A stretch of 64,000 nt of DNA, from the NCBI RefSeq assembly GCF_030929615.1, contig NZ_JAVFVU010000004.1, forward strand, positions 62,001-126,000, written 5' to 3'. Shown here one piece after another: positions 1 through 8,524 of the stretch. The translations under genes and the position numbers were made by a program. The notes under the pieces are model-generated. The model did no database searches. It saw only the letters and a list, made by a program, of their open reading frames with translations, and was not told where the DNA came from. The first letter of the stretch is position 1, and the number at the start of each line of letters is the position of its first letter. This stretch comes from Dyadobacter sp. LHD-138. GTDB lineage: Bacteria > Bacteroidota > Bacteroidia > Cytophagales > Spirosomataceae.

Positions 1-1
1 C

Positions 2-670
2 TATGAAATACAGGTTGCTTTGCTGCGTGTGGTACAGGAACGCAGGATGCGCCGGATTGGCGGGAATAAGGAAATAGAGCTGGACGTCCGGATTATTGTA
101 GCGAGTAACGAAAGGTTACTGGATTCGGCCAGAAATGGTAAATTTCGCGAAGACCTTTATTACCGTTTCAATGAATTTACGATTGAAGTCCCGGCATTAA
201 GGAACAGAAAGGATGATCTTTTACTTTTTGCCAATACTTTCCTGGAAACAACCAACGGAGAGCTGAACAAAGATGTGAAAGGCTTTTCCGATGAAGTGAT
301 GAAGGATTTCGTCAATTATTCGTGGCCCGGAAATTTACGTGAACTCAAAAACGTGATCAAACGCGCGACGTTATTGTCAGACGGTGATTTGATCGAAGAA
401 AAATCGCTTCCGTTTGAAATCGTCAATTACAGTAAATTAAAAGATCTGGACGACGAAGTCGCCCTGCCCGTAGTGCCAACGGTTGCTGCTCAGGAATCTG
501 TGGACGGTGAAGATGCTAAGCCAAGTTTAAAGACCGTTGCCAATGAAGCCGAGTATGATATGATTATGCAGGTTTTGCGGGATGTGAATTTCAATAAAAG
601 CAAGGCAGCGCGTTTATTGAACATCGACCGTAAAACCCTATATAACAAAATGAAACAATTTGATATTTAA
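2..670 (+). CDS. Sigma-54-dependent response regulator, C-terminal part (5' truncated by window)
   Basis: The reading frame is open from base 2, so the gene starts outside the window. What remains is the second half of an AAA+ sigma-54 activation domain (FREDLYYRFNEF, then WPGNLRELKNV, the usual sensor-2 region) followed by a linker and a Fis-type helix-turn-helix at the C-terminus (NKSKAARLLNIDRKTLYNK). Proteins of this NtrC class bind enhancer-like sites and remodel sigma-54 RNA polymerase. The stop codon overlaps the next gene, a histidine kinase, by 11 bases, so translational coupling and a cognate two-component pair are likely. The receiver domain is not visible, so its presence is inferred from the neighbouring kinase. 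Confidence 0.9.
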   Translation, partial: YEIQVALLRVVQERRMRRIGGNKEIELDVRIIVASNERLLDSARNGKFREDLYYRFNEFTIEVPALRNRKDDLLLFANTFLETTNGELNKDVKGFSDEVMKDFVNYSWPGNLRELKNVIKRATLLSDGDLIEEKSLPFEIVNYSKLKDLDDEVALPVVPTVAAQESVDGEDAKPSLKTVANEAEYDMIMQVLRDVNFNKSKAARLLNIDRKTLYNKMKQFDI

Positions 671-2168
671 GAAATTGGAAAATCAGTTGTGTCTTTTTTC
701 ATTTGAAGAGGTATTAAATGCATCAGCAACCGGATTTATCATTTGCAGTTCCGCTGATGTCAGTCCGGGTGCTGGTGGGAGTAACTGTGTTTTTGCCAAT
801 AGGGCAGCACAAAAAATGACAGGAATAGCGGATCCGGTTGGACAGACATTGTTGTCGGTTTATGGCGAGCAGTTTGATTGTCAGACCTTGGAATCTCTTG
901 GAACGATAGCGTACCAGTCTGAGAAGACCGGTTTATGGTGCCGAATTGTAAAATCTGAATTAAACACAAATAGCTGTCTCTATACGATCACAGATATTAC
1001 CGCGGAAAAACAGGCAGAATTCAGATTGTCACACCTCATGAAATTATCCAGTGAAGCAGAGGAAACGATGGAATTCGGCAGCTGGATCTGGGATATCAAC
1101 AATTCCACATACGAATGGACAGAAGGGATGTACCGCCTGATGGGGTATAAACCGGAAGATGCCTCATTTTCGAAACTTGACAGTAGCTTTTTTAAGAAGA
1201 ATATCCACCCTGATGATCTTGAAATGATCACGGGAAAATTCAAAAATGTATTGTCGTACACGGATACATACATTCTGGAATTCAGGGTTATTGCGGAAGG
1301 AGGTCATGAAAAATATCTGTATGTGCGTGGTCATAATACTATCGATGAAATTACCGGGCATATCATATCTATAGGCACCGCGTTTAACGTATCGACACTC
1401 CGTGAGATCCAGCGGGAACTTGAACAGAAGGTCAGTGACCTGAACACATCCAATGCCGAACTTGAACAGTTTGCCTATATTGCTTCCCATGATTTACAGG
1501 AGCCGCTGCGGAAAATTGTTTCTTTTGGCGAGCGGCTGGAAACCAAGACGAAGGACATTTTAAACGATGAACAGAGTCAGTATCTTAATCGTATTCTGAG
1601 TGCCACGCGCCGGATGCAGAAAATGATCAATAACCTTCTGGAATTTTCAAGGGTTGCCAGTTCATCCAAAGTATTTGAGCCAACGGATCTTAACGAAGTT
1701 TTAAAAAGCACACTGAGCGATCTGGAAGTTACCATTCAGCAGAATAAAGCCACACTCGACTTAGATGAGTTGCCGGTTATCGAGGCAAATCCGACACAAA
1801 TTTCTCAGCTGTTTATCAATTTAATATCCAATTCTCTGAAATTTACCCAGCCGGGCGTGGATCCTGTAATCTCGCTGCGGCTATCAGAAGTGCCTTTAGC
1901 GGAAATCCAGAGGCGAAAATTAATGACCGACAAACGGTATATCAGTATTACGCTGAAGGACAATGGTATCGGATTTTCGAATGAAAACGCTGCCAGAATT
2001 TTCACAATTTTCCAGCGCCTCAGAGGCCGGTCGGAATATGAAGGCGCTGGTATCGGGCTTTCCGTTTGTAAGAAAGTAGTGGAGGGACATCAGGGGATTA
2101 TCGAGGCTTTTGGCGTACCCGATGAAGGTGCAACTTTTGAAGTTATTCTTCCTGTTAGTCAGAATTAA
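660..2168 (+). CDS. PAS-domain sensor histidine kinase
   Basis: A 502-residue soluble kinase with no obvious membrane segment. Residues about 15-115 resemble a degenerate PAS domain, about 130-250 a clear PAS/PAC domain (WDINNSTYEWTEGMYRLMGY). The dimerisation/phosphoacceptor domain has His277 in the context IASHDLQEPLRK, and the C-terminal ATPase domain has N (LINLISNSLKF), G1 (DNGIGF) and G2 (GAGIGLSVCKKVV) boxes. The start is a TTG overlapping the end of the upstream sigma-54 regulator. No ATG lies near enough to keep the first PAS-like domain, so TTG is preferred. It probably phosphorylates the upstream regulator. The signal sensed is unknown. Confidence 0.88.
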   Translation: MIFKKLENQLCLFSFEEVLNASATGFIICSSADVSPGAGGSNCVFANRAAQKMTGIADPVGQTLLSVYGEQFDCQTLESLGTIAYQSEKTGLWCRIVKSELNTNSCLYTITDITAEKQAEFRLSHLMKLSSEAEETMEFGSWIWDINNSTYEWTEGMYRLMGYKPEDASFSKLDSSFFKKNIHPDDLEMITGKFKNVLSYTDTYILEFRVIAEGGHEKYLYVRGHNTIDEITGHIISIGTAFNVSTLREIQRELEQKVSDLNTSNAELEQFAYIASHDLQEPLRKIVSFGERLETKTKDILNDEQSQYLNRILSATRRMQKMINNLLEFSRVASSSKVFEPTDLNEVLKSTLSDLEVTIQQNKATLDLDELPVIEANPTQISQLFINLISNSLKFTQPGVDPVISLRLSEVPLAEIQRRKLMTDKRYISITLKDNGIGFSNENAARIFTIFQRLRGRSEYEGAGIGLSVCKKVVEGHQGIIEAFGVPDEGATFEVILPVSQN

Positions 2169-2246
2169 TTTTAATAACCTTGTACCAGTCGCACACCTCA
2201 GGTGGGGCTGACACGATGGATCTAAGTTTTCCAATGCTGAACAATA

Positions 2247-3674
2247 ATGAATAGCAAAGTAATAAGCGTGCTTTTGGTTGATGATGATGAAGATGACTAC
2301 TTCCTGACCAGGGAATATTTTGGTGATCTGATCAACTGGAAATTTGATATTACCTGGTGTGCTACCTATCGGGAGGCGATTCACGCCATTCAGAATAAGA
2401 AATTTGATCTTTACTTTTTCGACTACCTGCTTGGCGAACGCAACGGAATCGACCTGATCGAGGAAGCGAGTACAATGGAATGCGAAGAGCCGATGATTCT
2501 GCTCACTGGGAAAGGAGATACCAAAATTGCAGTAGAGGCCTTAAGACTTGGCGCGGTTGACTATCTGATTAAAAATGAACTGGATTCGGAAAAACTGGAA
2601 CGTACTATCCGGTATGCGCTGGAACGTACTTCTGTTTTAAAGGCGCTGCGCCACAGTGAAAGACGTTACCGGAGGGTTTTTGAGGAGTCAAACGACTTTT
2701 TATTTATCAGTGATCTTGAAGGAACGATTACAGATTTCAATGCGACTGCCTGCACATTAACCGGTTATTTACCCAAAGAATTAAAAGGGAAAAATATTCT
2801 GGAAATCATGGATGATCCACTTTTCGGGTTGGTGTGGAACGGTATTCAGGACAGAGTTATTCAGGATTTTGAGGTAAAGCTGGTGACGGCGGATGGGGAG
2901 AAAAAGTTCTGTGTGTTCTCGGCGTCGATGGAAATGGATGAGGATAGTCCCTATGTTCAGGGCCGTTTGCATGACATTACCGCCAGAAAGCAGTCGGAAA
3001 GAGAGCGTTTATTTTCGGAAAAACTTGCTGTGACAAGCCGACTGGTACGTATGCTCGCACATGAGGTTCGTAATCCGCTTACCAATGTAAATTTATCTGC
3101 GGAACAGCTGGAAATGGAGCTTGCCGATGAGGACCTCAAATTTTATACGCAGATCATCAAGCGAAACTGCATGCGTATCAATGACCTCATCACGCAGTTG
3201 CTTCAGCCGTCCAGTTCAACCGAAGTGAATCTGATCGAAACATCCATTCACGGGGTGCTGGACGAGGCAATCACGACCGCCCTTGACCGGATGCAGCTAA
3301 AAAGGATTCAGATTGTAAAGTCTTATGCAGAGGAAGATTTTGTAATCCCACTCGATTCGGTTTCGTTGCATATGGCGTTTTTAAACCTGATTACCAACGC
3401 TATCGAAGCCATGCAGGAGGATAGGGGGATTCTCAGGATCACAACCAGGCTTCAATCGGATTCGCTGCAAGTGATTTTTGCAGACAACGGATCGGGGATT
3501 AGCGAAGAAAATATGGATAAGGTTTTTGAACCCTATTTTACAGGGAAGAAAAACGGGATGGGTTTAGGGCTTGCAACAACGCTTAACATCCTGCATATGC
3601 ACCACGGACGTATCGATGTACAGTCGGAAGTGGGAGCCGGAACAACCTTTACCGTGAGTTTTTCTGGTAAATAG
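2247..3674 (+). CDS. Hybrid protein: receiver, PAS, histidine kinase
   Basis: A 475-residue protein with a CheY-like receiver first (acidic cluster VDDDEDD, phosphoacceptor Asp59 in FFDYLLG), then a PAS domain around residues 140-250, a phosphoacceptor helix with His272 in LAHEVRNPLTN, and a HATPase domain (FLNLITNAIEAM, DNGSGI, GMGLGLATTLN). Receiver-first hybrids of this kind take phosphate from another kinase and then act as a kinase or phosphatase. It follows the PAS kinase by 78 bases on the same strand, so the three signalling genes may form one phosphorelay. The gap holds a short palindrome at 2194-2204. Confidence 0.88.
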   Translation: MNSKVISVLLVDDDEDDYFLTREYFGDLINWKFDITWCATYREAIHAIQNKKFDLYFFDYLLGERNGIDLIEEASTMECEEPMILLTGKGDTKIAVEALRLGAVDYLIKNELDSEKLERTIRYALERTSVLKALRHSERRYRRVFEESNDFLFISDLEGTITDFNATACTLTGYLPKELKGKNILEIMDDPLFGLVWNGIQDRVIQDFEVKLVTADGEKKFCVFSASMEMDEDSPYVQGRLHDITARKQSERERLFSEKLAVTSRLVRMLAHEVRNPLTNVNLSAEQLEMELADEDLKFYTQIIKRNCMRINDLITQLLQPSSSTEVNLIETSIHGVLDEAITTALDRMQLKRIQIVKSYAEEDFVIPLDSVSLHMAFLNLITNAIEAMQEDRGILRITTRLQSDSLQVIFADNGSGISEENMDKVFEPYFTGKKNGMGLGLATTLNILHMHHGRIDVQSEVGAGTTFTVSFSGK

Positions 3675-3729
3675 TTTATTGTCAGTCATTACATAAATTA
3701 TTGCTCAAATTATTTCCTGTCATTTTCGT

Positions 3730-3747
3730 GACCAAAAGCACTTGGTC
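3730..3747. promoter_or_regulatory. Short inverted repeat upstream of the CPBP protease gene
   Basis: A perfect 6-bp inverted repeat GACCAA-N6-TTGGTC lies 44 bases before the ATG at 3791. The size and spacing suit a dimeric regulator, but nothing identifies the protein and it could be chance. Confidence 0.25.
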
Positions 3748-3790
3748 TGGTCAAACAACAGAAATGCACACGCTATAATGTTGTTCGACA

Positions 3791-4519
3791 ATGAAATTGA
3801 TCATTGCTGAGTTGGGATATCTTCTGGTAAAAGGAAAACTGATCAAAAACCGGTACAGTCTCCGTGAACGGTTTGCGGGATTTTTATGGATTTATTTCCT
3901 AACCATTTTTCTAGGAATTACGGGTGTTGGTTTATCATTCGGCTTTTTTAATTTGATTAAAATGGAGCGTCCGGTAAATCTCCTAGGCCATCTTCCGGAA
4001 AATCAGAAATTGATTTATCAGTTTGTTGTCATTTGCCTGATAGCGCCGTTTGTTGAAGAAATGTTATTCCGGGTTTGTCTCCGCTATTCAAAACTGAACT
4101 TTGCTGTTACTGCCGGTTTTTGTTTCTATATTTTTCCCGGCATCCTGATAAAGGGCAGGGGAATATTTGGAGAGGATAACCCGTTGTCGCTGCGTATTGG
4201 CTTGGTGTTAATTTTTATAGCCATTGTATACAGCATTTTACAGAGCAATCCGGCGATTGATGACAGGCTGACAAAATTTTGGTCATTACACTTCAAGTTG
4301 ATATTTTATCTTTCCGTTATCAGTTTCGGCTTCCTCCATGTTACGAATTTTGAGAATAGTCTTACTGTTTTTTTGTTAGCTCCGATACTTACGTTGCCAC
4401 AAATTGCTGGTGGTTTTATGTTCGGATACATCCGACTCAAATATGGAATCCTTTATGCGGTATTGCTGCATGCTGCAAATAATTTTATGCCTTTTGCGAT
4501 ACATGCAATGCTGGGCTGA
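3791..4519 (+). CDS. CPBP-family intramembrane metalloprotease
   Basis: A 242-residue polytopic membrane protein. The family's motif 1 is seen as APFVEEMLFR (EExxxR), motif 2 as FGFLHV (FxxxH), and the last motif as LLHAANN (HxxxN/B type), so all catalytic or metal-binding elements of the CAAX-prenyl-protease/bacteriocin-processing superfamily are present. About six to eight hydrophobic segments can be counted. In bacteria these proteins cleave within or next to the membrane, but the substrate cannot be inferred here. The gene stands alone, converging on a minus-strand gene with a shared terminator hairpin at 4525-4553. Confidence 0.85.
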   Translation: MKLIIAELGYLLVKGKLIKNRYSLRERFAGFLWIYFLTIFLGITGVGLSFGFFNLIKMERPVNLLGHLPENQKLIYQFVVICLIAPFVEEMLFRVCLRYSKLNFAVTAGFCFYIFPGILIKGRGIFGEDNPLSLRIGLVLIFIAIVYSILQSNPAIDDRLTKFWSLHFKLIFYLSVISFGFLHVTNFENSLTVFLLAPILTLPQIAGGFMFGYIRLKYGILYAVLLHAANNFMPFAIHAMLG

Positions 4520-4524
4520 ATGAA

Positions 4525-4553
4525 AAAATCCCGGGATGTTGCCCCGGGATTTT
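4525..4553. terminator. Bidirectional rho-independent terminator
   Basis: A perfect 11-bp stem (4525-4535 with 4543-4553) and 7-base loop, A-rich on the left and T-rich on the right. It sits between two convergent genes and should terminate both. Confidence 0.85.
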
Positions 4554-4556
4554 TAC

Positions 4557-5069
4557 TTAGTGCTTGCCATGACCCTTGTTGTCATGTTTCCAGTCTTTGT
4601 CTTTTTTATGATTTTTTGCATAACCTGATTTAGGTCCGTTGCCTGGTTTTTCATAACGTCGGTTTCCGTTGTTGTGTGAATATCGGTCGTCACGACTGTC
4701 GCGGATGATATGCTGGCTATGATTTCCTTTATAGCGGGCATATTTCGAAATATGGATATTGTTGTGAACAAACGGTCTTGGCTCGTTAATCACCACTTTA
4801 TAGGAATTGTAAATATCATAACTGCGGTAGCGTGCCGGCAGAGACGAAACATAAACCCATCTTGGCCCATTCAGATAAACATATTGTGCTCTGGTTACAT
4901 CGAAGTAGGCATTGATGTCTGGCAGGTAGTAGAAATCTACGTGGTTATATCCGGTGGGACCCCAGGCCGGCTGGCTGCCAATGTTGATACTTATATTCAC
5001 CTGGGCTTTTGATTCCTGTGTTGTGGAAACACCCAGAACTACCCATATTGCGAGCATTACCTTTTTCAT
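4557..5069 (-). CDS. Secreted basic His/Lys/Asn-rich protein of unknown function
   Basis: A 170-residue protein with an N-terminal signal peptide ending near SKAQ. The central part is rich in Tyr and Pro (WGPTGYNHVDFYYLPDIN, then NGPRWVYVSSLP). The last 60 residues are low-complexity, very basic and rich in His, Asn and Gly. I recognise this as a type of short exported protein common in Cytophagales but know no function for it. A CAAAnnTA match at 5174-5181 (a minus-strand TAnnTTTG -7 element) could be its promoter, with a leader of about 100 bases. The tail suggests binding to nucleic acid, polyanion or metal, which is inference only. Confidence 0.75.
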   Translation of the reverse strand: MKKVMLAIWVVLGVSTTQESKAQVNISINIGSQPAWGPTGYNHVDFYYLPDINAYFDVTRAQYVYLNGPRWVYVSSLPARYRSYDIYNSYKVVINEPRPFVHNNIHISKYARYKGNHSQHIIRDSRDDRYSHNNGNRRYEKPGNGPKSGYAKNHKKDKDWKHDNKGHGKH

Positions 5070-5226
5070 GATTGCTGATGTTTTAATGTTATAAATTCCT
5101 GCACTTTTGTGATGTTATGACAGGATAAATTGAAAGATGTTTAATGCGTAACGAAAAAATTCGATGGAGTGATCAAATTTATCGATGGTTCGGCGAATTT
5201 TAACGAAGAATGTATTGAACAAAAAA

Positions 5227-5256
5227 TCCCCGCTACGTTTTTAATCGGAGCGGGGA
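5227..5256 (-). terminator. Terminator of the efflux operon
   Basis: Perfect 8-bp stem 5227-5234 / 5249-5256 (TCCCCGCT with AGCGGGGA). On the minus strand it is followed by a run of six T, 18 bases past the stop codon of the RND pump gene. Confidence 0.85.
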
Positions 5257-5273
5257 CTGGGTGAATTTAGTCG

Positions 5274-8200
5274 TTATGAGGCTGTTATCCGTTTTCTTCG
5301 GTTAAAGAAGCCGTAGATGATCGGGAAGATCAATAAAGTTAGAATAGTGGCCGTAATCAGTCCGCCGATCACGACAATCGCCAGTGGCTTTTGAGTCTCC
5401 GATCCGATACCGGTTGAAGTTGCAGCCGGGAGCAGCCCAATGGCAGCCATGAGTGCGGTCATGACTACCGGTCTGATCCTTGATTTGACACCTTCGCGGA
5501 TGGCATCGTCAAGAGGCATGTGGGCTGCTAGATTTTTATTGAAAACGGAAATAAGAATAACACCATTCTGAACGCATAGACCGAAGAGCGCAATAAAACC
5601 TACACCGGCCGAGATCCCAAAATTCATATGCGTCACATGCAAAGCCAGAATTCCACCGATCAATGCAAAAGGAACGTTAACCAACACCAAACCTGCATCT
5701 TTGGCATTGCTGAACATGATGAACAACAGAATAAATATCCCGATTAAACTGATTGGCACCACTTGCCCCAAACGCGCCGTGGCCCGAACCTGGTTTTCAA
5801 ATTCACCGGACCAGTTTACGGAATAACCCTTTGGCAGTGATTTTAACAAAGGCTTAACCCGGCTTTGTGCGTCGGCAATGGTACTTCCCAGGTCGCGCTC
5901 ACGAACGGAGAATTTAACACCGATAAAACGTTTGTTGTTATCACGGTATACAAAGGCGGGGCCGGTCACCATCCGGATGGACGAAATCTCTTTCAAAGGT
6001 ATTTTTCCGCCTGTTAAAGTGGGTGCCATCAGTTGCTGGATATCAGTTACATCGCGGCGGTATTGTTGTTCGTAGCGCAAACGTATATCAAACTTCCGTT
6101 CGCCTTCATAAAGTATCGAAGCGGTTTTTCCGCCAATGGCCATTTCGATAACTGCCTGCACATCGGCGGTGCTGACGCCGTATTGCGCCATTTTGTGGTC
6201 GTGCAGGATCACACTGATTTCCGGCTGACCGATATTTCTCAAAATACCGACGTCCTTAATTCCCGGAACATCTTTAATCGCTTCCAAAACCTGATTGGCT
6301 TTTGCATTCAGCGTTTCCAGATCATCCCCATAAATTTTCACTGCATTACTCGCATTCATACCGGCGACGGCCTCGGCCACGTTATCAATAATGGGTTGTG
6401 AATAATTGTAGTTGATACCCTGGAATTGTTTCAGCTTGGCGTCCATTTCTTCGATCAGGTCGTCCTGGCTGATTTTTCGTTTCCATTCATCTTTTGGTTT
6501 CAGGTTAACCTGCATCTGAACATAGTAAAATCCGGATGGATCGGTCCCATCATTGGAACGCCCCGTTTGTGATAACACCCCGTTTACTTCCGGGAATTCA
6601 TTCAGCTTGGCACGCAGGGTGTGTACCATTTTAATCGTTTCGGTCAGCGAGCTACTCATTGGAAGTTTTGCCTCTACCCATAATGCACCTTCGTTTAGCG
6701 TGGGAAGAAATTCCGTCCCTAAAAATTTGGCAGAAAATAAACTGACTGAAAGAAAGGCAAAAGCAAAAATAACGCTGAGTTTTTTTCGCGCATAACACCA
6801 TTCAAAACCGCCACTGACAATCCTGTCAAAGAATCTTACGATTGGGTTACTCTTTTCACGAACGTTTTTATTCAACAGAAACGAACACAAAACCGGAACC
6901 AGGGTAAGCGTGTAAAGCAAAGCACCCAATAAGGCAAAACCCAGTGTATAGGCCAGCGGTGTAAACATTTTACCTTCTACTTTCTGGAAGCTGAAAATAG
7001 GGATAAGTGCCATGATGATGATCAGCTTCGAGAAAAAAATGGCTTTTCCCAACTCGCCACCGGTTTTCTTGATCAGACCTAATTTGGAAAGTTTATTGTA
7101 ACGATCCATCCCGTTTTTATGGGCAAGATGATCGAGTGCCACAAATATCCCTTCCACCATGACGACGGCGCCGTCAATGATGATTCCGAAGTCAATCGCC
7201 CCCATCGATAGCAGGTTCGCCGACATGCCTTTGAGTTTTAAACACATGAACGCAAACAGCAGGGCAAGCGGAATAATGATTGATACGATGATGGTGGTTC
7301 GCCAGTCGGCCATGAAAAGGAAAACGATCACGGTCACAAACACGATCCCTTCGATCAGGTTGTGTTTTACGGTATGTGCACAAAATTCGATCAGATTATC
7401 GCGGTCGTAAAACGTTACCATTTTTACGTCGGGCGGCAGGATTTTGGTATTCAGTTCTGCAACCTTGTCCTTGATACGCGCCAATACCTCACTTGGGTTT
7501 TCGCCTTTTCGTTGCACGACAATTCCCTCAACGACATCATCATTGTCGTCGAGACCGACCTGCCCGACACGTGGCATATCCGATTCTTTTACTACGGCCA
7601 CATCCTTAACCAGAACGGGATAATCCTTGACATATTCTACAATAATATTTTCAATGTCGGGGATGGAATTCAGCAGACCAATTCCGCGCACCACATAAGC
7701 CTGGCCATTTTTTTCAATAACATCACCGCCTACATTGACATTGCTTTTTGTGACAGCCTGATAAACTTCCAGTGGCGTGATATTGTATTTTACAAGTTTG
7801 GTAGGATTAACCTGCACTTCATAGATTTTCTGCCGGCCACCAAAAGCGACAACATCGGCGACCCCGGGAATACTGCGCAGCTGCCTGTCGATAACCCAGT
7901 TGTGAAGCGTCAGTAATTCGCGGCTGTCGCGGTCGGCGCTTTTCAGGGTGAAACGGAAAATCTCACCGGTCGGGCCGTAGGGAGGCTGGACGTCGGGTTC
8001 CACACCCTCGGGCAATGATATATTCCGGAGCAGGTTATTGACTTGTTGCCGGGCGAAAAAGTCTTCAACGGTATCATCAAAAATGATCTTGATAATACTG
8101 AGCCCAAACATGGTGGTACTTCGTACATTCGTTTTTTGCTGCACGGAATTCATCGCCACCTCAATCGGCACGGTCACGAACCGTTCGATTTCTTCGGCGC

Positions 8201-8378
8201 TCCGACCGTTCCATTGGGTTACAATAATGATCTGGGTATTGGTAACATCCGGGAATGCTTCCAGCGGTGTTTCCTTATAACTCATCACCCCGGCGACAAT
8301 GAGCAGCCCGGTCATGAAGAAAATGAAGAACCTGTTTTTAAGGGAAAAACCAACAATTCCCCTGATAAATTTATTCAT
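5274..8378 (-). CDS. CusA/CzcA-type heavy-metal efflux RND transporter
   Basis: About 1034 residues, the normal length for the HME branch of RND pumps. The inner-membrane trimer uses the proton gradient to expel metal ions. TM4 carries the conserved acidic triad of this branch (GAIDFGIIIDGAVVMVE), and periplasmic-domain features such as the LEAFPDVT and VTVPIE motifs at the N-terminus are typical. The frame is open up to 8453, but the conserved start MNKFIRGIV begins at 8378; the extra 25 residues are translated from a repeat-rich intergenic stretch and are excluded. It is the last gene of a two-component/outer-membrane/adaptor/pump series. The metal cannot be read from the sequence with confidence. 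Confidence 0.95.
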   Translation of the reverse strand: MNKFIRGIVGFSLKNRFFIFFMTGLLIVAGVMSYKETPLEAFPDVTNTQIIIVTQWNGRSAEEIERFVTVPIEVAMNSVQQKTNVRSTTMFGLSIIKIIFDDTVEDFFARQQVNNLLRNISLPEGVEPDVQPPYGPTGEIFRFTLKSADRDSRELLTLHNWVIDRQLRSIPGVADVVAFGGRQKIYEVQVNPTKLVKYNITPLEVYQAVTKSNVNVGGDVIEKNGQAYVVRGIGLLNSIPDIENIIVEYVKDYPVLVKDVAVVKESDMPRVGQVGLDDNDDVVEGIVVQRKGENPSEVLARIKDKVAELNTKILPPDVKMVTFYDRDNLIEFCAHTVKHNLIEGIVFVTVIVFLFMADWRTTIIVSIIIPLALLFAFMCLKLKGMSANLLSMGAIDFGIIIDGAVVMVEGIFVALDHLAHKNGMDRYNKLSKLGLIKKTGGELGKAIFFSKLIIIMALIPIFSFQKVEGKMFTPLAYTLGFALLGALLYTLTLVPVLCSFLLNKNVREKSNPIVRFFDRIVSGGFEWCYARKKLSVIFAFAFLSVSLFSAKFLGTEFLPTLNEGALWVEAKLPMSSSLTETIKMVHTLRAKLNEFPEVNGVLSQTGRSNDGTDPSGFYYVQMQVNLKPKDEWKRKISQDDLIEEMDAKLKQFQGINYNYSQPIIDNVAEAVAGMNASNAVKIYGDDLETLNAKANQVLEAIKDVPGIKDVGILRNIGQPEISVILHDHKMAQYGVSTADVQAVIEMAIGGKTASILYEGERKFDIRLRYEQQYRRDVTDIQQLMAPTLTGGKIPLKEISSIRMVTGPAFVYRDNNKRFIGVKFSVRERDLGSTIADAQSRVKPLLKSLPKGYSVNWSGEFENQVRATARLGQVVPISLIGIFILLFIMFSNAKDAGLVLVNVPFALIGGILALHVTHMNFGISAGVGFIALFGLCVQNGVILISVFNKNLAAHMPLDDAIREGVKSRIRPVVMTALMAAIGLLPAATSTGIGSETQKPLAIVVIGGLITATILTLLIFPIIYGFFNRRKRITAS

Positions 8379-8394
8379 GATAAAATGAATTTTG

Positions 8395-8508
8395 AATGAT
8401 AGAATGATGGCGGTCCGTCGCTGCGGAGTGAGAGAATGGTGGAATGATGGCATGATGGAATGATAGACAATGCTTTTTTTGCCGTTTACTCTATCATTCT
8501 ATCAATCA
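8395..8508. repeat. Octamer microsatellite and inverted repeat between pump and adaptor genes
   Basis: The 146 bases between the two genes contain degenerate 8-bp tandem units of the type GATGGAAT (clear at 8431-8466) and a perfect 12-bp inverted repeat (8397-8408 with 8493-8504). A large imperfect hairpin is possible in the polycistronic mRNA. Confidence 0.7.
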
Positions 8509-8524
8509 AAATTCTATCATCGAT

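Noticed and set aside
7362..7916. 184-codon plus-strand frame opposite the RND pump gene
   Set aside because: It is a shadow of a strongly conserved coding sequence on the other strand. No recognisable domain or own expression signal.
8379..8453. N-terminal 25-residue extension of the RND pump
   Set aside because: It is translated from the octamer repeat and lacks the conserved N-terminus, which starts at 8378.
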